Positions 28,526 through 37,322 of a DNA stretch of 37,322 nucleotides are shown in pieces. Made by a program: the position numbers and the translations under genes. Positions within the stretch are counted from its first letter, which is position 1, and every line of letters starts with the position of its first letter. The notes beneath the pieces were generated by a model that was given only the letters and a program-made list of their open reading frames with translations, searched no databases and had not been told where the DNA came from. The stretch is from Deltaproteobacteria bacterium (GTDB lineage Bacteria > Desulfobacterota > UBA8473), in NCBI GenBank assembly GCA_003599365.1, contig QZJR01000048.1, forward strand, positions 1 through 37,322, read 5' to 3'.

Positions 28526-29920
28526 TTATAATGTATATCCGCTTTCACCGTGCTGGCTAAGGTCAAGACCATCAGACTCCTCTTCCTCGCTTATCCTTAG
28601 ACCGAGAGTTAAGTCGAGAATCTTTAATATGGCAAATGTTACAATAAAGGAGTAAATCCACGCAGCGCCAATGCTTATCAGCTGCTTCCATAAAAGCGAT
28701 GGGTTGCCGAACAGCAATCCGTCATTGCCTGCACTATTCACTATCTTTGATGCGAATAACCCTGTTGCTATTGCGCCCCATGTACCGCCTACTCCATGAA
28801 CACCAACTACATCCAGTGAATCATCATATCCGAGCTTTGTTTTGAGATTCACTGCTGTATAGCATATAACTCCTGCAACAAAACCGATAATCAGGGCAGA
28901 CATAGGGCCAACAAAACCCGATGCAGGTGTAATTGCCACAAGCCCTGCAACTGCACCTGATGCTGCTCCGAGTACTGTTGGTTTGCTTCTGTGTGACCAT
29001 TCAGCTATCATCCATGAAAGTGCCGCTCCTGCAGTTGCGATGTGTGTAACAACAAAGGCAGAGGTTGCCAATGCACCGGATGCAACGGCGCTCCCTCCAT
29101 TAAAACCAAACCAGCCAAACCACAGAAGTGCGGCGCCCAGAAGTGTCATTGTAACGTCATGAGGGGCCATCTGTTCAATCCTGTATCCTTTTCTTCTGCC
29201 AACGACAATAGCAGCAGCCAGGGCAGAAACTCCGGAGCTTATATGCACTACTAATCCCCCTGCAAAATCAAGTGCACCAAGCTCTCTTATCCAGCCTCCA
29301 ACTCCCCATACCCAGTGGGCAAGCGGAAAATACACAAATGTTGCCCACAGTACAAGGAATGCAAGATAGGTCTTGAACTTGAACCTCTCGGCTAATGCAC
29401 CTGTTATCAAAGCAGGTGTGATCACAGCGAACATCATCTGAAAGATCATGAATGCCTGATGAGGGATGGTAGGCGCGTAATCAGGATTGGGTTCGAGTCC
29501 CACGCCCCTAAGTCCCACCCAGTCAAGGTTGCCTATGACATGCCCGACATCAGGACCGAATGACAGGCTGTACCCGTAGAGAACCCAGAGAACAGTCATC
29601 ACACCGAGGGCTATGAAGCTCTGCATAATGGTGCCGAGTACATTCTTTCTTCTTACCATACCACCGTAAAAGAGGGCAAGACCAGGAGTCATCAGCATAA
29701 CAAGGGCTGTAGATATTAAGACCCATGCAGTATCTCCGGTATCTACCTTTGATTTTACCGTATTTTGGACTGAAGGAGTTGTTGACTGGTCCGGTTTTAC
29801 CTGATCAGTCATTACAGGGGCAGTATGATCAGGTTGCGCCTGATCTTCAGCGAATAAGAAGCCCGCAGCACCCAGCAATCCAAATATTAGTAACACAATC
29901 AATAGCCTTTTCATAATCAT
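28526..29920 (-). CDS. amtB: Ammonium transporter
   Basis: DTAWVLISTALVMLMTPGLALFYGGMVRRKNVL; DFAGGLVVHISSG. Confidence 0.97.
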   Translation of the reverse strand: MIMKRLLIVLLIFGLLGAAGFLFAEDQAQPDHTAPVMTDQVKPDQSTTPSVQNTVKSKVDTGDTAWVLISTALVMLMTPGLALFYGGMVRRKNVLGTIMQSFIALGVMTVLWVLYGYSLSFGPDVGHVIGNLDWVGLRGVGLEPNPDYAPTIPHQAFMIFQMMFAVITPALITGALAERFKFKTYLAFLVLWATFVYFPLAHWVWGVGGWIRELGALDFAGGLVVHISSGVSALAAAIVVGRRKGYRIEQMAPHDVTMTLLGAALLWFGWFGFNGGSAVASGALATSAFVVTHIATAGAALSWMIAEWSHRSKPTVLGAASGAVAGLVAITPASGFVGPMSALIIGFVAGVICYTAVNLKTKLGYDDSLDVVGVHGVGGTWGAIATGLFASKIVNSAGNDGLLFGNPSLLWKQLISIGAAWIYSFIVTFAILKILDLTLGLRISEEEESDGLDLSQHGESGYTL

Positions 29921-29932
29921 CTCCTTATTAAC

Positions 29933-30718
29933 TTAAAAGGTAGCTGTAAGATTCAATCCCACTACAACTGTTTCATCAAGGTGTCCGCTGGGATTATAAC
30001 CATGTCTCTTAGCATCGTCTGAAAGCGAGAACCAATACTGGACGTTAGGCTGTAGGATAGTATTCTTAAAGACCGGTATGCTCAATCCTGCCTTTACCAT
30101 TCCGTCATGGAATGCACTATACTTTTTGCCTGTGCCTCCCTCGGTCTTGAAACAGTCGTCATCGCCTGCAAAGTATCCGGCAGATGCAGCCAGGTCGAGG
30201 CTTATGTCCTTTCCGAGCCCGATCGAATGCGCAATGGCGAGGTTAACGTATGTGCCGGGGTATGAAGTAACATCACGGTATACTGAGAGAGTGGGCTTCA
30301 GCAACATATCGTATGCCACTGTTGCAAACACTTCCTCCGTCTCTGTAACATACTTTGTGCCGTAATAAACGTAGCCGCCTGTAAGTGACAGTTTGCCTAT
30401 AGGATATGTGTAGCTCAAAGTGATGTCGGTCTCGTTAAAACTCTTTTTGTCCTCTCTGTCAGGTGCAAAGGACTGGGTTGCAGTCTCATTGCTGTCTATG
30501 TTGCCCCAGAAACTAGCAGAAAAGCCTGAATAGGACACTCTCAGGGCCGGCTGTATTACTGCGCTGCCTGAACTAAGCTCGTAGCCTCTAAAAATATACT
30601 TGTTAAAGACACCTATTGATGCGCTGCCCGTCACCTTTGTCTCTTCTGCGCCTGAGGTTACCAAAGATGTAAAGGCCATCATTAGCGCCAGGCTGATTGT
30701 TAAAATAGTTTTTCTCAT
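29933..30718 (-). CDS. TorF-family putative porin
   Basis: GSASIGVFNKYIFRGYELSSGSAVIQPALRVSYSGFSASFWGNID, C-terminal Phe. Confidence 0.82.
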   Translation of the reverse strand: MRKTILTISLALMMAFTSLVTSGAEETKVTGSASIGVFNKYIFRGYELSSGSAVIQPALRVSYSGFSASFWGNIDSNETATQSFAPDREDKKSFNETDITLSYTYPIGKLSLTGGYVYYGTKYVTETEEVFATVAYDMLLKPTLSVYRDVTSYPGTYVNLAIAHSIGLGKDISLDLAASAGYFAGDDDCFKTEGGTGKKYSAFHDGMVKAGLSIPVFKNTILQPNVQYWFSLSDDAKRHGYNPSGHLDETVVVGLNLTATF

Positions 30719-30856
30719 CTCTTCCCCCTAAAAGTTTTTTGTTTTTGTGAAATTATTGATTGAAAGATTTAATATTACCTGGCCAACAATACTCTTTTAT
30801 GCCTGTCTCCAAACTCATATCACATAATCTCTTCCATCTCCTCCCTCTGCGAAACC

Positions 30857-31231
30857 TCAGTTGAGATTATTCTTCTTTATCAATTCCCTGATAACCCTCT
30901 TCATATCCTTTGGATCAAAGGGTTTCAGTATAATATCCGCTGCTCCCAGCTCCCTGGCTGCTTTTGCTGTCAGCGTGTCACCATAAGTAGCGGTGAGAAG
31001 TATTGGGGGGGTCAAACTTTTCTCTCTTATGATTTTCTCTGTTTTCAAGATCAACTCATCAGAATTCTTTTCTGTATCCATAATCATCAAATCCACCTTT
31101 ACTACATTAATGATCCCAAAAGCCTCCTCTAACGTGTCAGTGGTAAGCACCCGGTAGTTCTCCTGAGATAAAAATCTTTCAAAAGCATCTAACATATTGG
31201 GGTATCTGTCGAATACCAGGATAGTCTTCAT
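30857..31231 (-). CDS. Single-domain response regulator (receiver)
   Basis: MKTILVFDRYPNMLDAFERFL...VDLMIMDTEK...ILLTATYGD...ADIILKPFDP. Confidence 0.82.
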   Translation of the reverse strand: MKTILVFDRYPNMLDAFERFLSQENYRVLTTDTLEEAFGIINVVKVDLMIMDTEKNSDELILKTEKIIREKSLTPPILLTATYGDTLTAKAARELGAADIILKPFDPKDMKRVIRELIKKNNLN

Positions 31232-31599
31232 AATCTTGTTCCTTATTTTTGAAACTCGACTTACCTTCTTACTTAGCAACCCCTATGCCAGGTTTCTCCT
31301 CAAAAGAGATGTGCCACGTATAAAGCCCCTAACTATATGAGTTATAATGGATTTTAAAGTTTTTGATTTTTAACTTTGATATGGAAGATCTGTTTTAGAA
31401 AAGGAATGGGTGCTCGGATTCGAGCACAATGGACAGGAAAAAAGATGGGCGATCTCAAAGTATTCTATAGTGTAATACTGATTATATCCCAATTGCTCGG
31501 CTTGGGGCAGAGTGGTGAAAGTAGATAGTGGGGACAGGATAGGGGGCAGTTTTTCAGTTTTCATATAAGTTACTCATATAGTGTAGAGTAATTCCATAT

Positions 31600-31642
31600 A
31601 AACAAAAGGCAAGTATATATGATCTATGCTTGCCTTTTGTTT
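31600..31642. terminator. Terminator hairpin downstream of HU gene
   Basis: AAACAAAAGGCAAG-15 nt-CTTGCCTTTTGTTT perfect 14-bp stem. Confidence 0.85.
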
Positions 31643-31675
31643 TCCCCCTCGATTTTAAAACTCTGCAATCCTAAT

Positions 31676-31948
31676 CTATTTAACTGACTCTTTTAATTTT
31701 TTCCCTGCTTTAAATTTTGCTACCTTAGTAGCAGGAATTTTTATGTCTTTTCCTGTTTGAGGGTTTCTGCCCTTTCTGGCTTTTCTTTGCGCTACAGAGA
31801 ATGTACCAAAACCAGTCAAAGTCATCTTTCCGCCTTTTTTCAAGGCACCGGTAACGTTAGTTGTAAATGAATTTAAAGCCTTTTCAGCACTTGCTTTACT
31901 TATCTTTGCATCTTTTGCTATTTTGCTTACTAATTCTGCCTTTGTCAC
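31676..31948 (-). CDS. hup: HU-family DNA-binding protein
   Basis: MTKAELVSKIAKDAKISKASAEKALNSF...GFGTFSVAQRKARKGRNPQTGKDIKIPA. Confidence 0.97.
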   Translation of the reverse strand: MTKAELVSKIAKDAKISKASAEKALNSFTTNVTGALKKGGKMTLTGFGTFSVAQRKARKGRNPQTGKDIKIPATKVAKFKAGKKLKESVK

Positions 31949-32262
31949 TGTTTGTTCCTCCTCTCTTTTTAGTTAGTTATTTCTTTTAAAGTGTTTTTTT
32001 CTCATCAAAACATCAACTCACTCGACCTGTTCTCTCCCTATAAACTTATAATTGGATGTTGTACCTCTACTCCCCCCCCTTTCCTTTAATATTAAAAAGA
32101 ACCTAACTTGTTAAATAACCCAAATCTCCCCTGATTCTTATCAATAAAAGTAATGCAATTTTAGCTTCGACAACTTTCCCCATAGAACTATAATCAGTAA
32201 GGGTTTCTGCCCATATAGCATAGAGGATTGGAGCTTGTCAAGGAAAAAAATATATTGGACTA

Positions 32263-32308
32263 CAACTTGCAAGTTCAAGTTGACATGTTGCTGACATTTT
32301 ATTATTAT
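32263..32308 (+). promoter_or_regulatory. Sigma-70-type promoter with operator-like palindrome at -35
   Basis: TTGACA (32280-32285) - 17 bp - TATTAT (32303-32308); CAACTTG-6-CAAGTTG overlaps -35. Confidence 0.65.
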
Positions 32309-32342
32309 CTAGGCCAAATTAGCTAATAATGCCACTTATGTA

Positions 32343-32606
32343 ATGTTAACCCGAAAGCTGGATAACTATTGGAGAAAACCTTTGACCAAAAGGATCTGCA
32401 TAGAACAGTACATAAACTTTGATAAGAGTATTGACATACTGGTATATAGAGGTGGAAAGCTTCTGGATTATTATCACGACTGTCCATACAGAAGTATTGA
32501 TGAAATCCTAAAGAGAATAAAAGAAGAAAATGAAGATGCAGTTTTCGAACATTATTGCTCAGGAGAACTATGCACAGGTGGCTGGATAAGGTGGGAAATA
32601 AACTAG
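32343..32606 (+). CDS. Hypothetical protein (87 aa)
   Basis: ORF downstream of the promoter; overlaps the next ORF. Confidence 0.6.
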   Translation: MLTRKLDNYWRKPLTKRICIEQYINFDKSIDILVYRGGKLLDYYHDCPYRSIDEILKRIKEENEDAVFEHYCSGELCTGGWIRWEIN

Positions 32607-33343
32607 TCATATCGTCAATCATCTTGATCTGTCTCCTTGTCAGTGCAGTTTATAATTTAGCAGATGAGACCTTGGGTGAAACGGAAATGACCCCCCAAAT
32701 TCCCACTTCCGTACTGTCAGGCACTGATAGGGATAAAATCGTAAAAGTTATTGAGGATTATACTGTATTCAAAAAAACAAAAGGTGTGAGGTTTGAAGCT
32801 AACCCATCAATATATAAATATCTCCTGGATAGACTCCCTTTAGCAACAAGCATCATCCGAGGATTGAATATTCGTAACCTTGTCATCACTAAGAATAAAG
32901 ACCAATCTTTTCATTTTAAAGATGGAGAAAGTATAATCGGAGACTTTAGATTGATACATAGGGATCCAAGAACCATTGTATGCTATTGTAATGGACAGTA
33001 CAACGGGAATGTTATCAAGAAACTCACAGGGGAAGCGGTAGTAATTGTGGAATACCGGGAAGGCCTTAAGGGAGAATTCATTGAAAATGTCTTTTACATC
33101 TATCTGAAGGCAAACAACAGGTTTGTTGAGTTGATGATTAATGTTTTTAAACCTCTAGTAAATATGGTTATAGATAGAAAAGTATTGTCTTATATGTATA
33201 CCGTCATAGAAGTATGTGAAAGGATAGATAAGGATCCGGCTGGGGTATACAAGGGTATAAAGGATAGTAAGGATATTAGCAAGAAAGACCTTGAAGAATA
33301 TAGGAGGTTCTTTCTTCACGATACCATAGAACAAAAGGATTGA
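32570..33343 (+). CDS. Hypothetical protein with N-terminal TM/signal segment
   Basis: LVISSIILICLLVSAVYNLA then a soluble region; no family recognised. Confidence 0.75.
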   Translation: MHRWLDKVGNKLVISSIILICLLVSAVYNLADETLGETEMTPQIPTSVLSGTDRDKIVKVIEDYTVFKKTKGVRFEANPSIYKYLLDRLPLATSIIRGLNIRNLVITKNKDQSFHFKDGESIIGDFRLIHRDPRTIVCYCNGQYNGNVIKKLTGEAVVIVEYREGLKGEFIENVFYIYLKANNRFVELMINVFKPLVNMVIDRKVLSYMYTVIEVCERIDKDPAGVYKGIKDSKDISKKDLEEYRRFFLHDTIEQKD

Positions 33344-33429
33344 GTCATAACAGAGAAGTGTAAATATCCAAACATCATATTAAAGACTGTATCCCCGAAG
33401 GGGATTTTTACGTGAGAGGAAGCGATTTT

Positions 33430-34620
33430 ATGGATGAAAGATACCGATGGAATATTCTGGTCTTAACCTATATATCTATGCTCGCCTTTGCTTTTGTATT
33501 TCAAGCCATTCCCCCTATTTTAAGTCTGATTATCCAGGAATTGCACATCTCTCACACCCAGGCAGGACTTCTTATGGGTCTCTTTGCCCTGCCGGGAATA
33601 TTCCTGTCCATACCAGGGGGGATACTGTTTGATCGATATGGTACTAAAAAGATAGCCATTTTCTGCTTTATTTTGATGATTATTGGGACCATAATAGTAA
33701 TCTTTGGCGGAACCTTCCTCCTCCTTGCTATAGGAAGGGTAATTTCGGGAGTTGGCGCCTTAATTCTTGCAATAGGCCTGCCTCAATTTCTCGCTCAATG
33801 GTTCAATGGGAAAGAGTTGGGCATGGCCATGGGAATATTCAATACCGCCATGCCGCTGGGTACAATAATATCTTTTACCACCTTGGGATGGCTGGGGAAG
33901 AATCTGGGTTGGCAGGCATCCGTTTCAGTTAGCGGCATTCTCACCTTTGCAGCCCTGATAGTCTTCCTTCTCTTCTATAAACCAGCCCCCCCCATCACAG
34001 GCAAGCCTTTTAGTAAGAAAAGGATAGGGACAGGCAACTTTAAGGAAGCAGGTATTTCAATATGGCTTGTAGGGATCGCATGGATGTGGTTTAACGCATC
34101 AATAATCTCCTTTACTACCTTTGGACCAGACTTCTTTATAGCGGATAAGGGTTTCAGCATAGAGTTTGCCGGATTTCTTGCCAGTTTCGTCATGTGGGGC
34201 TCCCTCATTTTCAGTCCTGTAGTTGGCTACCTTATAGATAAAATCGGCTTTAAAGAGATTCTGATAGCCGTGGGTGGTCTTGCTTTAGGAGTTCTTATGT
34301 TCTTCATCCCCTATGCTACTACCCTACTCATATTCTTGATGGCACTGATAGGGGTTTCAGTAGCCCTTGTCCCTGCACCCGTATTCTCTTTGCCATCGGA
34401 TCTTATGAAACATCAAAATCTCGGTTTTGGTTTTGGTGTTATATCCACCTGTTTAAGCGTGGGGATGGTTGTGGGTCCTTATGCTGTTGGGTTGATCAGA
34501 GATTGGACAGGTTCTTACAATATGAGCTTCGGGGTTATGGCCGGTTTCGCCCTCTGCGTAACCGTAACCATGCTTATTCTTCGCTCCCCAGCCTTCTCCA
34601 AAGTGAATCGTGAATCGTGA
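33430..34620 (+). CDS. MFS transporter
   Basis: 12-TM-like protein; GGILFDRYGTKK, LGMAMGIFNTAMPLG. Confidence 0.92.
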   Translation: MDERYRWNILVLTYISMLAFAFVFQAIPPILSLIIQELHISHTQAGLLMGLFALPGIFLSIPGGILFDRYGTKKIAIFCFILMIIGTIIVIFGGTFLLLAIGRVISGVGALILAIGLPQFLAQWFNGKELGMAMGIFNTAMPLGTIISFTTLGWLGKNLGWQASVSVSGILTFAALIVFLLFYKPAPPITGKPFSKKRIGTGNFKEAGISIWLVGIAWMWFNASIISFTTFGPDFFIADKGFSIEFAGFLASFVMWGSLIFSPVVGYLIDKIGFKEILIAVGGLALGVLMFFIPYATTLLIFLMALIGVSVALVPAPVFSLPSDLMKHQNLGFGFGVISTCLSVGMVVGPYAVGLIRDWTGSYNMSFGVMAGFALCVTVTMLILRSPAFSKVNRES

Positions 34621-34710
34621 AAGGGTTTTTATAAACCCCTATTCCCCCCTTGACATCCAATGAATTAGGAGTAAAACATAACAGTTAAAATACCGTACAA
34701 GGAGGTTGGG

Positions 34711-35055
34711 ATGAAAAAAGTTGCTATTATAAGTTGTGGCGCTTATATGGATAGTGGTTACGGCTGCCCCGGTGAGTGGCGATGCCTGAAAGCAGCGGCG
34801 CTAGGAGAAGGCAAATTCAAAGAACCACATCAGGTAATAGCCTTTATTGCCTGCGAATGTCCCGGTCGTACTGCTGTTCCCAACTTGGGCATGGCCATGA
34901 GACTATCCGAGATTAAACCAGATGCAATTCATTTTAGTTCATGTCTGGCTGAAGCTAAACCCGGATGTCCCTATACCAAGGCAGAGGACCTGGCAAAAAT
35001 CTTCGAGGAAAGGACAGGCATCAAAGTCGTATTGGGAACACATGACTATCACTGA
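34711..35055 (+). CDS. CGGC-domain protein
   Basis: 114 aa with conserved cysteines; GCPGEWRCLKAA...ACECPGRTAVPNLGMAMRLSEIKPDAIHFSSCLAEAKPGCPY. Confidence 0.8.
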   Translation: MKKVAIISCGAYMDSGYGCPGEWRCLKAAALGEGKFKEPHQVIAFIACECPGRTAVPNLGMAMRLSEIKPDAIHFSSCLAEAKPGCPYTKAEDLAKIFEERTGIKVVLGTHDYH

Positions 35056-35070
35056 GGTCTTAGAAGCTTG

Positions 35071-35222
35071 GTCAAGTCGCAAAAAGTCAAAAATCAGACG
35101 GCACAGTAAAAAGCTCCAGATGCAAGGCGCGCAAATCACGAGGAGTGAAGCGTACTTATAGTTACGCTGCAACGACTAGGGATGCAGCGCAACGCCGCAG
35201 ATGGACTTTTTACGAAGCCGTC
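35071..35222 (-). repeat. MITE-like dispersed repeat, copy 4 (inverted)
   Basis: gtcaagtcgcaaaaagtc ... gactttttacgaagccgtc; reverse complement of copies 1-3. Confidence 0.92.
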
Positions 35223-35240
35223 AAGCTTGAGAAAATAAAT

Positions 35241-36611
35241 ATGGACAATGGTGTAGATAAAAACTCTGCTTTACTCGTTGCTACGTTGGCATCTTTCCTT
35301 ACGCCTTTTATGGGCTCTTCTGTTAACATTGCTCTTCCCTCGATGGGAAAAGAATTTGCTATGGATGCGGTTTTGTTAAATTGGGTTGCCACCGCATATC
35401 TTTTAGCCGCCGCAGTGTTTCTTGTCCCTTTTGGAAGGATAGCAGATATACACGGAAGGAAAAAGATTTTTGCATACGGCATAGTGATCTTTACTATTTC
35501 ATCCTTTCTTTCTGCTATTTCAACCTCTGCTGCCGTACTTATAGCCTTCCGAGTCTTACAGGGAATAGGAAGCGCAATGACATTCGGGACTGGCGTAGCC
35601 ATCTTAACCTCGGTATTCCCCATTGGAGAAAGGGGCAAAGTCTTGGGGATAAATGTTGCTGTGGTTTATGTGGGGCTGTCTCTTGGCCCATTTTTAGGAG
35701 GATTTTTAACACAGCATTTTGGTTGGAGAAGCATTTTTCTTGTGACTGTGCCTCTAGGCGTGATAATAATCAGCGTCATCTTCTGGAAATTGAAAGGGGA
35801 GTGGGCTGAGGCACAGGGAGAGAAGTTCGATTTTATTGGCTCTATATTCTACGGTCTTACCCTTGTGGCGATAATGTACGGTTTTTCTCTTCTGCCAAAG
35901 ACATCGGGTGTATGGCTGATTCTAATGGGCGCATTGGGGATATTTTCATTCGTCAAGTGGGAAATGAAGGTGAAAAACCCTGTCTTAGACATAAAACTAT
36001 TCTTAAATAATAAAGTCTTCGCTTTCTCCAACATGGCAGCCTTGGTCCATTATAGCGCGACGTTTGCCATAAGCTTTCTTTTAAGCCTTTATTTGCAGTA
36101 TATAAAAGGGTTTAGCCCTCAAAACGCGGGCTTTGTTTTGGTATCCCAACCTGTTGTAATGGCTGTTTTCTCCCCTCTTGCAGGCAGACTCTCAGACAGG
36201 ATTGAACCAAGAATAGTTGCTTCAATCGGGATGATGTTGACCTCTTTAGGGCTTTTTCTGTTCACCTTCCTGGAGGGGGAAACGCCTTTAGCGTTCATTG
36301 TAGCCAGTCTAATCCTCGTTGGTTTTGGCTTTGCCCTTTTTTCATCCCCGAATATGAATGCAATTATGAGCTCTGTTGAAAAGAGATCCTATGGAGTAGC
36401 TTCTGGAATGGTTGGAACAATGAGGCTCATTGGACAGATGCTCAGTATGGGGGTTGCAATGCTTATATTTGCCTTGCACATCGGAAGGGTTCAAATTACA
36501 TCTGAATACTATCTGCTTTTTTTGAAAGGTTTAAAGGTGGTTTTCATCATTTTTGCCACCCTTTGTTTTGGAGGTATATTCGCATCTCTAGCAAGAGGTA
36601 AACTTCGATAA
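35241..36611 (+). CDS. MFS transporter, DHA2/EmrB-QacA-like
   Basis: LASFLTPFMGSSVNIALPSMGKEF, RIADIHGRKKIF. ORF track start 35145 lies inside repeat copy 4; ATG at 35241 preferred. Confidence 0.92.
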   Translation: MDNGVDKNSALLVATLASFLTPFMGSSVNIALPSMGKEFAMDAVLLNWVATAYLLAAAVFLVPFGRIADIHGRKKIFAYGIVIFTISSFLSAISTSAAVLIAFRVLQGIGSAMTFGTGVAILTSVFPIGERGKVLGINVAVVYVGLSLGPFLGGFLTQHFGWRSIFLVTVPLGVIIISVIFWKLKGEWAEAQGEKFDFIGSIFYGLTLVAIMYGFSLLPKTSGVWLILMGALGIFSFVKWEMKVKNPVLDIKLFLNNKVFAFSNMAALVHYSATFAISFLLSLYLQYIKGFSPQNAGFVLVSQPVVMAVFSPLAGRLSDRIEPRIVASIGMMLTSLGLFLFTFLEGETPLAFIVASLILVGFGFALFSSPNMNAIMSSVEKRSYGVASGMVGTMRLIGQMLSMGVAMLIFALHIGRVQITSEYYLLFLKGLKVVFIIFATLCFGGIFASLARGKLR

Positions 36612-36634
36612 TCTTAAAGCCAGGAGAGTGTATA

Positions 36635-37003
36635 ATGAAATGCAGTAAATGCGGAGTTGAGTTGGATAGTGAATACAACTACAAGATACGATGGGAAAGG
36701 GTCTGTGAAGACTGTTATATAAACGCCACACTGCCTAAAAATCCCTGTGATCCGATAGCACAGATGGTAACGGAAAATTTCATGGAAACGTTTAAAAGAT
36801 CGCCTATGGAAGAGCTTTCTGAGACACAGAAAAAGATTTATGAGTTTATTAAAGAAAAAGGCAAGGCGTTGCCAGAGGAAATTGCGAGAGAGTTAGGTTT
36901 AGGGGAGTTAGACCTTAGGAAAAATTTTATTGTACTTAGAAGGCTTGGATTAGCCAAGGGAACAAAGATAGGGAACAAGGTATATTACGTGATATGGGAA
37001 TAA
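36635..37003 (+). CDS. Zinc-ribbon plus winged-helix-like protein
   Basis: CSKCGVEL...CEDCY; LSETQKKIYEFIKEKGKALPEEIARELGLGELDLRKNFIVLRRLGLAKG. Confidence 0.72.
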   Translation: MKCSKCGVELDSEYNYKIRWERVCEDCYINATLPKNPCDPIAQMVTENFMETFKRSPMEELSETQKKIYEFIKEKGKALPEEIARELGLGELDLRKNFIVLRRLGLAKGTKIGNKVYYVIWE

Positions 37004-37066
37004 GGTAAACTCTGAGTTTTATAAAGGCATAGGGGGTAGCAAGGGCTGTAAAAACGGGCTATCATT

Positions 37067-37322
37067 ATGACAAAATTCAATAAGACCCGATGGGCAGCAA
37101 AGGACTTTGCCTATGAGTATCTTGAGACGGCAGACATCCGAATCTCAGAGCGGAGAACATTGCTGGAAGTATTGAAATCGTTCTACAGGTATTTCCTGGG
37201 GAGCAGGCAACAAAATAGAGTCCTGGACATGGGATGTGGAGACGGCATTCTAATCCATGAGCTTTTAAAAATCGATGGTTCTATATCAGCCACGTTGATT
37301 GACGGCTCAGAGGATATGCTGA
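37067..37322 (+). CDS. SAM-dependent methyltransferase, 3' truncated by window
   Basis: Translation MTKFNKTRWAAKDFAYEYLETAD...RVLDMGCGDGILIHELL. Confidence 0.82.
   Translation, partial: MTKFNKTRWAAKDFAYEYLETADIRISERRTLLEVLKSFYRYFLGSRQQNRVLDMGCGDGILIHELLKIDGSISATLIDGSEDML

Noticed and set aside
30760-30800. Possible sigma-54 promoter (TTGGCCAGGTAATATT) upstream of TorF-amtB-glnK
   Set aside because: -12 element lacks GC; match too weak to call.
31370-31564. 64-aa ORF downstream of HU
   Set aside because: No RBS, domain or coding signal that I can support.

Overview
The window reads as bacterial chromosome, probably Desulfobacterota/deltaproteobacteria-like (taxonomy is inference from protein style only). 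Main content: (i) a minus-strand phosphate locus pstS-pstC-pstA-pstB-phoU-phoB-phoR followed by a NifU-like gene, with an upstream porin and a STAS + metallo-beta-lactamase gene pair; (ii) a coiled-coil protein and two periplasmic leucine/branched-chain-type binding proteins, one with a large internal deletion; (iii) a plus-strand DUF47/PhoU-like + PiT phosphate transporter pair, a cold-shock gene and a YbiT-like ABC-F ATPase; (iv) a FecR-domain + OmpA-type lipoprotein pair; (v) a minus-strand nitrogen block nadE, glnA, glnB, glnD, glnK, amtB, TorF-like porin; (vi) a receiver-domain protein, HU, an unknown two-gene unit, two MFS transporters, a CGGC protein, a zinc-ribbon/winged-helix protein and a truncated methyltransferase. 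The most interesting signals: three PhoB-box arrays with the same 11-bp-period architecture, upstream of pstS, upstream of the porin and upstream of STAS-MBL; a heavily structured ~300-nt region directly downstream of the porin-side Pho array, including a 12-bp hairpin whose loop on the minus strand is a perfect anti-Shine-Dalgarno sequence (candidate phosphate-regulated sRNA or leader); a ~152-bp MITE-like repeat present four times; and an in-frame internally deleted binding-protein paralogue. No CRISPR, rRNA or tRNA was seen.
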